DNA of 7,974 bases from assembly GCA_051872775.1 (NCBI GenBank), contig JBJEEE010000086.1, positions 1-7,974 of the forward strand. The letters are read 5' to 3'. How positions within the stretch are numbered: the stretch's first letter is position 1; every line of letters starts with the position of its first letter. A program made the translations under genes and the position numbers. Origin of the DNA: UMGS75 sp051872775 (GTDB taxonomy: Bacteria > Bacillota_I > Bacilli_A > ML615J-28 > CAG-313). Positions 1 to 6,800 of this stretch are shown in pieces. The notes under the pieces were generated by a model. It ran no database searches. It was not told the origin of the DNA and saw only the letters and a list, made by a program, of their open reading frames with translations.

Positions 1-484
1 CTTCAATTGATAATGCGTTTCCTTGCTCATCAAGTTCTACAATTCCAAACCTCTCAGGGTCATTGACATAGTATCCATAAATAGTTGCTTTCTTTTCTTC
101 CTCAGCTCTCTTTACGGAACTCTTTAAATGTTTAACTAAACCTGCGCCATAGAAAATATTATCACCAAGAATCATTGCACAAGCATCATCACCGATGAAT
201 TCTTCTCCAAGCAAAAATGCTTGAGCAAGCCCGTCAGGATAAGGTTGTTCCTTGTAAGAAAGATTAATACCAAATTTTGAACCATCCCCTAATAAAGCTT
301 CCATTCTAGGTAAATCAGTTGGCGTAGATATAATGAGAATATCTCTTATCCCAGCCATCATAAGTACAGACAGAGGGTAATAAATCATAGGCTTATCATA
401 AACAGGTAGCAATTGTTTACTAGTTACCATTGTTAATGGATAAAGGCGTGTACCACTACCTCCAGCTAAAATTATTCCTTTCAT
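1..484 (-). CDS. rfbA: Glucose-1-phosphate thymidylyltransferase RmlA/RfbA, N-terminal part (3' end outside window)
   Basis: Catalyses dTTP + glucose-1-phosphate to dTDP-glucose + PPi, the first cytoplasmic step of dTDP-L-rhamnose synthesis. The 161 whole codons in the window translate cleanly. They show the nucleotide-binding signature LAGGSGTRLYPLT at residues 6-18, with the catalytic Arg of GTR. They also show a KQLLPVYDKPMIYYPLS segment with the conserved Lys, a PDGLAQAF motif, and LGDNIFYG, whose Asp is the Mg ligand in this family. Family members are about 290 residues, so a little over half is present and the gene runs off base 1. The ATG at 484 overlaps the stop of the upstream gene (ATGA, 481-484) and has a strong Shine-Dalgarno AAGGAG at 492-497, 7 bases upstream and inside that gene's last codons. 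GC is visibly higher than upstream (24 of 60 in bases 1-60). Identification is secure; rmlC, rmlB or rmlD may follow. Confidence 0.97.
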   Translation of the reverse strand, partial: MKGIILAGGSGTRLYPLTMVTSKQLLPVYDKPMIYYPLSVLMMAGIRDILIISTPTDLPRMEALLGDGSKFGINLSYKEQPYPDGLAQAFLLGEEFIGDDACAMILGDNIFYGAGLVKHLKSSVKRAEEEKKATIYGYYVNDPERFGIVELDEQGNALSIE

Positions 485-3045
485 GTGTTTTCTCCTTCAA
501 CGCAAATATCATTTGTAGACATTGGTAAAGATGCGTTAGAGTTGTTCTTGCTTAATTCCTTGAAGTAATTGTAAATTGTATAAAAATCATATTGTAAAAG
601 AATATCTCTTGAAATCTCAACAAATGGTTTACTCATAAATTTGTAAATATCTTCTATTGTAGTTTTATCATTTACAACCAAAATATTATTCTCATTATAG
701 AAATCATAGCTAACAATATCGACATTGTTGGTAATATATTTTTTATGGAACGTCATTGCCTCAATTGTTCTGAATGTAATATTATTATTTGTCATAAAAT
801 CCAGCAAACAACGTGAATGAAATACATTATCTAAATACTCTGAATAAGATAAATACTCTCTAAAATAACTAAAATTAGCATTTTTATTGTTTTCTATTTC
901 ATCAGTCCCAACAAATATATCTATTTTAAATTTGTAGTCGTCCTTAATTAATTCAATGAAATTTGATAAAAGTGATAACCTGTTTTTATTCCTTCCTAAA
1001 AAATAAAAATCGTAATGAATAGCTAATTCTTTTTTTGGATAATCAATTAGATAAATTTCATTAATTCTTTTCAACCCGTATTTATCACAATCATATTTGC
1101 TATAAGAGTAAATATTATCTAAATTAATATAATGTTTAAATAGACGAATCTTTTTTTCATCTACGGCATTCCAAATAATAAGAAACACATTTTTTGAAGG
1201 ACTATTCTTAATAATAAATAATATATCAATTGTTGCAGCAGAGTCAAGTATAGCCACACCAGTATCTTGCGTGATACAGTTAACAATTTCTTTCCCATAG
1301 ATTAATGAACATATTTTACAATTAAATCTATATAAGAAAGGAAGATGTTCCGCTTTCATTATTAATTTAATGTTTATTTTTCTTAACACCCTCAAAATAA
1401 AATTTGGCTTTTTATCTAGCGTATATAAAATATTGGCTTTAGTTTTATCTATCTGTTCAAAATAATATAGATTTCGATTAGTGAAAACAAATAAAAAATC
1501 ATTATCATTATAAGCATTATTTTTATTTTGTTTTGTATCCTTTTTACAACCATTTCTTCTAATAAATCGATTTCGTAAATTGGTATATATATCAGGATTA
1601 ATTATACATATTACGATTATTGGAATAATATTTATAGCTATAGACAAAGCTGCATTAACAAATAAATTAATCCAAACATTATCAAAATTAACTGAAATAA
1701 AATCAAGTAAAAATACTTCAGCTATAAAAAATAACATAATAAAATAGTTTAAGAAATAATAACTACTTGTTTTTTTACTAAATCCATATTTAAATAATAT
1801 ATGAGGCTCAATTATATGATAAATTAACACATCAACTATTATTGTAGCTAATAACACACCATAGATTCCGATAAAATATGCCAACAAAAACGATAAAACA
1901 ACATTAATAATCGCTGCAATAATAGCTACAAATCGATCTTTATAAAATAATCCAAAAGAATCCTTAAAAACTGATGTTGACTGTCTCATAAATTGTATAA
2001 AATAAGTCAAACTCAACAACATTAGAAGTTTATCATCAATTCTAAGCCCACTACCTAACAATATCTCCACTAAACTATGAGCGACCGAATAATAGCCAAG
2101 ATAAAAAACGCTACCCAAAATAAAATTTATGCTATAAAACAACCTGAAATACTTAATCTTTTCTTCATTTGTTGATTCAACATTCATATTGCCAATCATT
2201 GAAGTAAGAGGAATGATAAACAATTTAGTCACTTCAGTCATAGAAGTAATTATTAATAAATAATTAGAGTAATAACCAAGGACAACAACGCTTATCAAAG
2301 CCGAAATTACCAATGAATCAACAGAAGCAAAAATTATATCACCTATCTTATGAAAGCACATTGCTCTAATATTTTTTTGCACTTCAGCTTTTGTATTATT
2401 ATCAAGCTTTGCTTTCGTTTTAGTAATATTATTATATTTTTTATTAAAAATAAAAAATAAGAATGGAACCGCTGTCGAAATTATTTTTGCCGCACTAAAT
2501 GCAACAAATGACCCTGTATACTTTATTATAATGATTTGCACAACTGACTGTAAAATTGTCCCAATCGCAGTATACAAAGTTGTCAAATAGTTATTTCTAT
2601 ATGCGTTAATTAATGATAATTTCGCAGCATAAAAATAAGATATAACTGCCCCAGCCAAGAATAAAACATAGGACAACACCGTTGATAAGTCGACAGTATA
2701 TGCCTTCGCTAAATATGGTAATAAAGGAATAATTGCTAATCCTAATACAGTAACAATTATACCTAATATTGTGTAAATCTTTTTAAATAGACAATATAGT
2801 GCGGAAACCTTTTCAGTATTGTTTTTGACAATTGGTTCATACATGCAAAAACTTATTGCTGTACCCATACCAATATCCACTACAGAGAGAAAATTTATAA
2901 TTGTTGAGTAGAGAGAAAAAAGCCCATTTACTTCAACACCACCATAACTAATTAGATAACGTTTAGACAAAATCGCTAGAATTAATGTAATTATTTTACA
3001 AATAATCGAAACTAAAACATTCTTCTTTGCTAAAACCCTATCCAT
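481..3045 (-). CDS. Wzx-type polysaccharide flippase fused in frame to a C-terminal glycosyltransferase-like domain
   Basis: An 854-residue protein, far longer than the roughly 450-510 of ordinary Wzx flippases. Residues 1 to about 490 are a polytopic membrane protein of the PST/MVF family, with roughly 12-14 hydrophobic segments. A typical early block contains YSTIINFLSVVDIGMGTAIS and EPIVKNN; this part should flip lipid-linked repeat units across the inner membrane. A polar linker rich in Asn and Lys follows. From about residue 517 a soluble domain of about 338 residues begins with a beta-strand-like FLFVFTNRN. It later has YFLGRNKNRL (681-690), LDFMTNNNITFRTIEAM (748-764) and YDFYNENNILVV (780-791). 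This resembles GT-B-like lipopolysaccharide-biosynthesis glycosyltransferases often encoded beside flippases; donor and acceptor are unknown. The chosen start is the ATG at 3045, with GAGGG upstream; an in-frame TTG at 3066 is less likely. The boundary may hide a frameshift (see the site at 1492-1498). The stop overlaps rfbA by 4 bases. The gene is very AT-rich. Confidence 0.8.
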   Translation of the reverse strand: MDRVLAKKNVLVSIICKIITLILAILSKRYLISYGGVEVNGLFSLYSTIINFLSVVDIGMGTAISFCMYEPIVKNNTEKVSALYCLFKKIYTILGIIVTVLGLAIIPLLPYLAKAYTVDLSTVLSYVLFLAGAVISYFYAAKLSLINAYRNNYLTTLYTAIGTILQSVVQIIIIKYTGSFVAFSAAKIISTAVPFLFFIFNKKYNNITKTKAKLDNNTKAEVQKNIRAMCFHKIGDIIFASVDSLVISALISVVVLGYYSNYLLIITSMTEVTKLFIIPLTSMIGNMNVESTNEEKIKYFRLFYSINFILGSVFYLGYYSVAHSLVEILLGSGLRIDDKLLMLLSLTYFIQFMRQSTSVFKDSFGLFYKDRFVAIIAAIINVVLSFLLAYFIGIYGVLLATIIVDVLIYHIIEPHILFKYGFSKKTSSYYFLNYFIMLFFIAEVFLLDFISVNFDNVWINLFVNAALSIAINIIPIIVICIINPDIYTNLRNRFIRRNGCKKDTKQNKNNAYNDNDFLFVFTNRNLYYFEQIDKTKANILYTLDKKPNFILRVLRKINIKLIMKAEHLPFLYRFNCKICSLIYGKEIVNCITQDTGVAILDSAATIDILFIIKNSPSKNVFLIIWNAVDEKKIRLFKHYINLDNIYSYSKYDCDKYGLKRINEIYLIDYPKKELAIHYDFYFLGRNKNRLSLLSNFIELIKDDYKFKIDIFVGTDEIENNKNANFSYFREYLSYSEYLDNVFHSRCLLDFMTNNNITFRTIEAMTFHKKYITNNVDIVSYDFYNENNILVVNDKTTIEDIYKFMSKPFVEISRDILLQYDFYTIYNYFKELSKNNSNASLPMSTNDICVEGENT
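492..497 (-). promoter_or_regulatory. Ribosome binding site of rfbA
   Basis: AAGGAG on the minus strand lies 7 bases before the rfbA ATG and within the final codons of the upstream gene. It is the best Shine-Dalgarno sequence in the window, so rfbA can recruit ribosomes itself as well as being coupled through the ATGA overlap. Confidence 0.8.
1492..1498 (-). other. T TTT TTA slippery heptamer at the flippase/glycosyltransferase boundary
   Basis: On the coding strand the codons read GAT TTT TTA, so the heptamer T TTT TTA is in the phase needed for -1 slippage. After a -1 shift the next codons are ATT TGT TTT CAC TAA, stopping at 1478 and giving a free flippase of about 522 residues. Three ATGs in the other frame, at 1517, 1508 and 1502, sit just before it. 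One extra T in the run would join them to the glycosyltransferase reading frame. No nearby upstream Shine-Dalgarno-like stimulator and no convincing downstream hairpin were seen. A second correctly phased copy at 997-1003 shows the heptamer also occurs by chance in this AT-rich gene. Confidence 0.35.
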
Positions 3046-3085
3046 AATATATATCGCCCTCAACAATTAATCTAACTATTTATGT

Positions 3086-3152
3086 TAATTTAGTTTCCCT
3101 TGATTATACAATAACCTGATATAATAATAAAATACGGCATTAAACTAAATTA
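3086..3152. repeat. 11-bp perfect inverted repeat flanking the possible promoter
   Basis: TAATTTAGTTT at 3086-3096 is the exact reverse complement of AAACTAAATTA at 3142-3152, with 45 bases between. The candidate -10 lies between the arms: one arm is near the expected transcription start and the other is upstream of the -35 position. It could be a paired operator. The stem is too AT-rich and the loop too long for a terminator. The rest of the 3046-3248 gap shows no coding potential. Confidence 0.4.
3103..3131 (-). promoter_or_regulatory. Possible promoter for the flippase-GT/rfbA segment
   Basis: A perfect -10 hexamer TATAAT reads on the minus strand at 3103-3108, in the only long gap of the cluster and about 58 bases before the flippase ATG. 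The hexamer 17 bases further upstream (3126-3131) is TTTATT, only 3 of 6 matches to TTGACA, so the promoter rests mainly on the -10. Such AT-rich DNA yields TATAAT by chance. Confidence 0.35.
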
Positions 3153-3248
3153 TCTATTTCTTATTTGTTATCTTAGTTCTATTCTATTTTAATAGACGTA
3201 GAAATCTATTTATAAATAAAAAATACAATAATGAATTAGACCTTTCAA

Positions 3249-3773
3249 TCATTTACCCTTTAAATTAGTGGTTAATATTATACTCTTTTTATCCTTAGAA
3301 CTTAAATCTTTTGTATGTTGAAATAAATTCATATTTTTTATTAAGTATTGATCAATATTCTCAATTACCTTTGCTGGCACCCCTACTGCTACAGAATTAT
3401 CTGGAATGTCCCTAGTTACAATTGCACCACACCCAATTATACAATTATTACCTATATGAACTCCAGGCAAAATTATTGCATTTGTTCCAATATGGACATT
3501 ATCTCCAACAGAAATACGTCCAAATAAATCTATATCATTCAACTCCTCTTTCAAATCTCTTAATACCCAAACACCGCCATCATGTGTAAAAAACATAACA
3601 CCGCTATTAATTCGTACATGATTACCTATAGTAATCAAATATGGCTCTGACCCAAAAGAAGCGGAAGGATAAATTTCACATCTCTCTCCTATGCTTGCGC
3701 CTTTTTTTCTCCAATAATTAACTGGATTAATATGCTTTTTATATTTATTTATAATTAAATTAATTATCCCCAC
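3249..3773 (-). CDS. Hexapeptide-repeat (left-handed beta-helix) O-acyltransferase, WbbJ/xenobiotic acyltransferase type
   Basis: Probably transfers an acetyl or similar acyl group from acyl-CoA to a sugar of the repeat unit in the cytoplasm. With the GTG start it is 174 residues, normal for the family. The N-terminal part carries NYWRKKGASIGERCEIYPSA, then RINSGV and THDGGVW, whose His (about residue 64) matches the family's catalytic His. Imperfect hexapeptide repeats (ISVGDN, VHIGTN, AIILPG, VHIGNN, CIIGCG, AIVTRD) run over about residues 86-125. They are followed by the family-typical VAVGVPAK ending. No early ATG exists. The GTG at 3773 is preferred because GGGGG lies 8 bases upstream; a TTG at 3788 is in frame but has no Shine-Dalgarno. 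The downstream flippase gene is about 200 bases away, and the Wzy gene ends about 70 bases upstream. The acyl group and acceptor cannot be read from the sequence. Confidence 0.9.
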   Translation of the reverse strand: MGIINLIINKYKKHINPVNYWRKKGASIGERCEIYPSASFGSEPYLITIGNHVRINSGVMFFTHDGGVWVLRDLKEELNDIDLFGRISVGDNVHIGTNAIILPGVHIGNNCIIGCGAIVTRDIPDNSVAVGVPAKVIENIDQYLIKNMNLFQHTKDLSSKDKKSIILTTNLKGK

Positions 3774-3781
3774 TCTTAATA

Positions 3782-3786
3782 CCCCC
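3782..3786 (-). promoter_or_regulatory. Ribosome binding site that decides the acyltransferase start
   Basis: GGGGG on the minus strand sits 8 bases before the GTG at 3773 and can pair with the CCUCC core of 16S rRNA with one G-U pair. The alternative TTG at 3788 has no purine-rich stretch at a suitable distance, so GTG is the better choice. Confidence 0.45.
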
Positions 3787-3844
3787 AAAATAAATTAATC
3801 AAAATAAGCCCATAATAAAATTGAGACAACCAATTTACCACCTA

Positions 3845-5035
3845 TTATGAAAACAAATCAAATATATACGGCATCAAATTAGATTTTTCCCAAGTTCTCC
3901 AAATTCTAAATATAAGCCACCCCAATACGACGATAAAAACGGCAATACGGAAAATTAGCCTGGAATTATCTTTAGTGGTAAACAGTTTAGCTTCCGCATC
4001 AACCAAATACCCCCACATAATCAATCTGAATATATATAAAACTTCATTCGCTCTCCATATCCCTAATACAACGGAAGGAATTATTATAATAATATCATAT
4101 AAACAGAAAGCTTTAACCATCAAATAGTTGTCATCACGTCTAACTTTATTATCTAAAAACCAGATAACTACAAGTAAACACATATGTGCAAAATACATAG
4201 GATAGCTACTGATTATTGACGTACCTAACGAAGCTTGGACGTAAGAAGAATCTGCTGTTGAATCATTATCAAAAATTCCAAACTTAATTATATAATTTCG
4301 AAGAAAGATTGATACGGCAACCGTTATAACAATCATTAATATGGAGACGATTACTTGTTTTCCTTTATTAATTTTATATCCAATTTTTTTATATACATAA
4401 TAAAAAAGAATACTAGGTAGATGCAAAATCAGCATACGATGTATAAAGCAGGACGTTATAGCAAGAATTATACTTAAGAAAATATATCTTTTTTTCTTTT
4501 TCTTTAGAAAGCATAGCCCTATAGCAAATACAGCTATTGCTAAACTTGACCGCATCGTATTAAATGAACGAATAAAAGGAAAAATACTACATATTAGAGG
4601 AATAAAACTACAATAATTAGGACAAAATGTCTTAATAACGTAACAGTAAGAAAAAACGATTATACTATATATTATAAAAAAATAAATCCTATAGTTGTTG
4701 GTGAAAAATCTTATAAAAGATGAAAACAAGCCGAACAATATATCAGTTTTACTATATCTGGTAAAATCACCTTTAACAAAGTCGTTAACGTAAACTATTG
4801 CATCTGCACCACCGCAATATTCATCAACTTTTCTTCCAACGGCTAGAAAAACAAATATTAGGAATGCAATGAAAAAAAATAAATTCCACCTTCTATTATC
4901 GCAAGTTACTCGCTGCGATTTATTTATGGATATTTTTGTTTTATCAGCAAGTTTTGTACCGTTGCTCATTAGATAGGCAAATATACATCCGGCTAATAAA
5001 TATATAATTAATGATGAAACGTCCCAGTAATGCAT
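3845..5035 (-). CDS. wzy: EpsG-type O-antigen/exopolysaccharide polymerase (Wzy)
   Basis: A 396-residue polytopic inner-membrane protein with about 9-11 hydrophobic segments, expected to join flipped repeat units on the outer face of the membrane. The EpsG-like signature is present. After two N-terminal helices there is VGRKVDEY (67-73) followed by GADAIVYVNDF (76-86), matching the usual R...G-D...Y pattern. Then comes FNTMRSSLAIAVFAIG (158-173), matching the conserved R-(Q/S)-x-L-A-I block. CFIHR follows a basic loop of five lysines and an arginine (178-183), with its His in the position typical of EpsG proteins. The ATG at 5035 has AAAGGA 8 bases upstream. Tandem stops TAA and TAG end the gene. 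Wzy sequences diverge quickly, so the linkage formed cannot be predicted. Presence of Wzy together with a Wzx-like flippase supports a Wzx/Wzy-dependent pathway. Confidence 0.88.
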   Translation of the reverse strand: MHYWDVSSLIIYLLAGCIFAYLMSNGTKLADKTKISINKSQRVTCDNRRWNLFFFIAFLIFVFLAVGRKVDEYCGGADAIVYVNDFVKGDFTRYSKTDILFGLFSSFIRFFTNNYRIYFFIIYSIIVFSYCYVIKTFCPNYCSFIPLICSIFPFIRSFNTMRSSLAIAVFAIGLCFLKKKKKRYIFLSIILAITSCFIHRMLILHLPSILFYYVYKKIGYKINKGKQVIVSILMIVITVAVSIFLRNYIIKFGIFDNDSTADSSYVQASLGTSIISSYPMYFAHMCLLVVIWFLDNKVRRDDNYLMVKAFCLYDIIIIIPSVVLGIWRANEVLYIFRLIMWGYLVDAEAKLFTTKDNSRLIFRIAVFIVVLGWLIFRIWRTWEKSNLMPYIFDLFS

Positions 5036-5043
5036 TAATCTTT

Positions 5044-5049
5044 TCCTTT
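5044..5049 (-). promoter_or_regulatory. Ribosome binding site of wzy
   Basis: AAAGGA on the minus strand lies 8 bases before the ATG at 5035. A TATAAT hexamer lies just upstream at 5056-5061 but has no acceptable -35, so I do not call a promoter in the 50-base gap between wzy and the preceding glycosyltransferase gene. Confidence 0.6.
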
Positions 5050-5085
5050 CATAATATTATAAGCGAATAATTATCAAAAATCATT

Positions 5086-6135
5086 TTAATTTAATAAATT
5101 ATACCATTTCTCTGCTATTTTATCCTGAGCTAAATCATCTGCAATTTTACTTGCATTTTTCCCAAGTGATTCAGCTAATTTGTCATCGAATAGAATTCTA
5201 TCCATTGCTTCATATAATGATTGAACGTCACCGACAGGCACTAATAGCCCGTTCACGTTATTCTCAATAACCATTCTTGCACCACCACAAGGACAGTCAG
5301 TACATACAACAGGCATACCAATTGCCATTGCTTCCAACATTGAGTTTGACAAACCTTCGTAATCGGAAGACGATACAAACATTTTACATTTAGAAGCAAT
5401 TTCATGAATATCATTTGTCGCAGGGTAAACTTTTATTAATTCTTCTAAATTTTTATTGTTTATAATTTCTTGAAGTTTATCTTTTTCCTTACCATCTCCA
5501 TAGATAACCAATTTTGCTTCATTATGCTTTTTATGAAGCATCTCAAATGCTTGAATCAGAAGCGGTAAGTTCTTTTGCTTTTCTAACCTACAGAAATTTA
5601 TTATTGCCGTACTATCTTGTCCGCAGTATTTAGGTAAATTTGATTTAACAGGATTAGGTATAATAACAGTGTGTTTTTGCACCTTAGCGGAAAAATATGC
5701 TTTGGCATCAGGAGTTTGACACACCAACACATCTGCTTTTCTATACAAATAATCTCTCAAAAAGTTTACTAATTTTCTATCCTTCTGCTGAGCGGGGTCG
5801 TTTCTTTCTGATACAATTACCTTTGACTTTAGCCCTCGTGCTGCAATTATCGTATCCATATTAAGGAAATACTCAAATGAAACTATTACGTCAGGTTTTT
5901 CCTTTAGTAAATACTTTCTTAATAATTTAATGCGAGTAGGCTTGTTTATGGTATCAGTTTCTGTAGTTAGGTAATCTACACATAAACCGTCAAATACGTA
6001 TTCCTTATAATATTTAGTAACACATATAACTTTCACACTAAAATCAGTGTCTGCTAACGAAGTTGCCAAAAGTCCAATTACACGCTGCGCCCCGCCGTTG
6101 CCTAAAGTATTTGTAACAAAGATTAGTTTTTTCAT
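5086..6135 (-). CDS. GT4-family glycosyltransferase, AmsD-like
   Basis: A cytoplasmic or membrane-associated retaining glycosyltransferase of 349 residues with GT-B fold, expected to add a sugar from an NDP-sugar to the lipid-linked intermediate. The N-terminal acceptor domain starts MKKLIFVTNTLGNGGAQRV, with the glycine-rich GGAxRV loop at about 14-19 typical of the AmsD/PglH-like branch of GT4. VSERND follows near 108-113. The C-terminal donor domain has IIPNPV (158-163), FCRLEKQKNL (181-190) and YGDGKEKDKL (212-221). The EX7E motif uses Glu260 and Glu268 in SDYEGLSNSMLEAM, and CPCGGARMVIENNVNGLLVP follows (281-300). Length and motifs are intact. The ATG at 6135 overlaps the stop of the upstream DUF1919 gene by 4 bases and has no clear Shine-Dalgarno of its own, so translation is probably coupled. 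Sugar specificity is not predictable. Confidence 0.93.
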   Translation of the reverse strand: MKKLIFVTNTLGNGGAQRVIGLLATSLADTDFSVKVICVTKYYKEYVFDGLCVDYLTTETDTINKPTRIKLLRKYLLKEKPDVIVSFEYFLNMDTIIAARGLKSKVIVSERNDPAQQKDRKLVNFLRDYLYRKADVLVCQTPDAKAYFSAKVQKHTVIIPNPVKSNLPKYCGQDSTAIINFCRLEKQKNLPLLIQAFEMLHKKHNEAKLVIYGDGKEKDKLQEIINNKNLEELIKVYPATNDIHEIASKCKMFVSSSDYEGLSNSMLEAMAIGMPVVCTDCPCGGARMVIENNVNGLLVPVGDVQSLYEAMDRILFDDKLAESLGKNASKIADDLAQDKIAEKWYNLLN

Positions 6136-6800
6136 AAATGATTTAATAGATTATTAATATTTATATACTTATTATTTCCAAAAGGCTCGTATGATGCCTT
6201 TATAAAGGAGTGTTTCTTAGGTGCTTTTATTGTTACAACAGATTTATAGTTTGAATATTTATTTACTGAAAACAAAATTTTATTTTTAAATGGTAATTCT
6301 TCAAAAGCTACTATATCTTCTTCAGTACAACCATTTTGGTCGTTAAATTTTATCAATAGCCTATCCATGTTTATACGCTTACAGCGTCTTATCCATTTAT
6401 CTCTTGCTTCCTGTTCACCATGATAATGCATAAAAAAGATTTCAATGTCTTCTTGAATGCCGTTTTGATAGATTGATAATTTACCGACAGGATAATTACC
6501 GTAATTTAAGTGAGATTTCACTTCCGTATAATATTTAGATTCCTTAGGATTAATAAATAGCAAATCTGCTTTTAAATAATCTTCAAAATGCGATAAGAAT
6601 TTGATATAATCCTTTGCCATAAAAAACAAGCCAACTGTCGGAGATTGTTTTTGCAGATTATAACTTTCGTAAATCATCCCCCCCCAACAATTATTAGAAA
6701 TAATAGTGAAATTTTTATCTTTAATTTTTTTATTACGCATTTTCTTTGTTAGACGAATATATAAAGACCTAAATTTTAAACGAAAACCTTCAAATGTCAT
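6132..6800 (-). CDS. DUF1919 family protein, exopolysaccharide-associated, function unknown
   Basis: A 222-residue soluble protein matching the DUF1919 family, which occurs in polysaccharide clusters and has no established reaction. After a basic N-terminus (about 1-30, many Lys and Arg, possibly membrane-associating) come FTIISNNCWGGMIY (31-44), SPTVGLFF (53-60) and DYIKFL (64-69). Further on are HYHGEQEARDKWIRRCKRI (125-143), a basic segment with conserved-looking His and Arg, and KFNDQNGCTEED (151-162). There is no signal peptide and no convincing membrane helix. It lies between two glycosyltransferase genes with 4-base overlaps on both sides, implying co-translation and a role in building or modifying the same repeat unit. 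GGTGA lies 7 bases before the ATG, within the end of the upstream gene. Codons 39-41 form an eight-G run that could make expression unstable. A transferase role is a guess only. Confidence 0.85.
   Translation of the reverse strand: MTFEGFRLKFRSLYIRLTKKMRNKKIKDKNFTIISNNCWGGMIYESYNLQKQSPTVGLFFMAKDYIKFLSHFEDYLKADLLFINPKESKYYTEVKSHLNYGNYPVGKLSIYQNGIQEDIEIFFMHYHGEQEARDKWIRRCKRINMDRLLIKFNDQNGCTEEDIVAFEELPFKNKILFSVNKYSNYKSVVTIKAPKKHSFIKASYEPFGNNKYININNLLNHL
6678..6685 (-). repeat. G8 homopolymer tract inside the DUF1919 coding sequence
   Basis: Eight consecutive G on the coding strand encode Trp39-Gly40-Gly41 (TGG GGG GGG). It is the longest G/C run in this very AT-rich window. Gain of one G leads to GAT GAT TTA CGA AAG TTA TAA, a stop within a few codons; loss of one G gives GGA TGA, an immediate stop. 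Either change would switch the gene off. Confidence 0.6.

Noticed and set aside
997..1003. Second in-phase T TTT TTA heptamer as a frameshift site
   Set aside because: It lies in the middle of a conserved-looking glycosyltransferase motif (YFLGRN), not at a domain boundary. It mainly shows that the heptamer arises by chance here.
3046..3066. Extension of the flippase to the TTG at 3066
   Set aside because: The TTG lacks a Shine-Dalgarno, while GAGGG precedes the ATG at 3045. MDRVLAKKN is also a typical Wzx N-terminus.
4485..4510. T-rich stretch in wzy as a terminator or slippage tract
   Set aside because: It encodes the basic loop of lysines after a membrane helix, has no preceding GC-rich stem, and the A and T runs are interrupted.
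5051..5085. TATAAT at 5056-5061 as a promoter for wzy
   Set aside because: No hexamer resembling TTGACA lies 16-18 bases upstream, and the base composition makes TATAAT common by chance.
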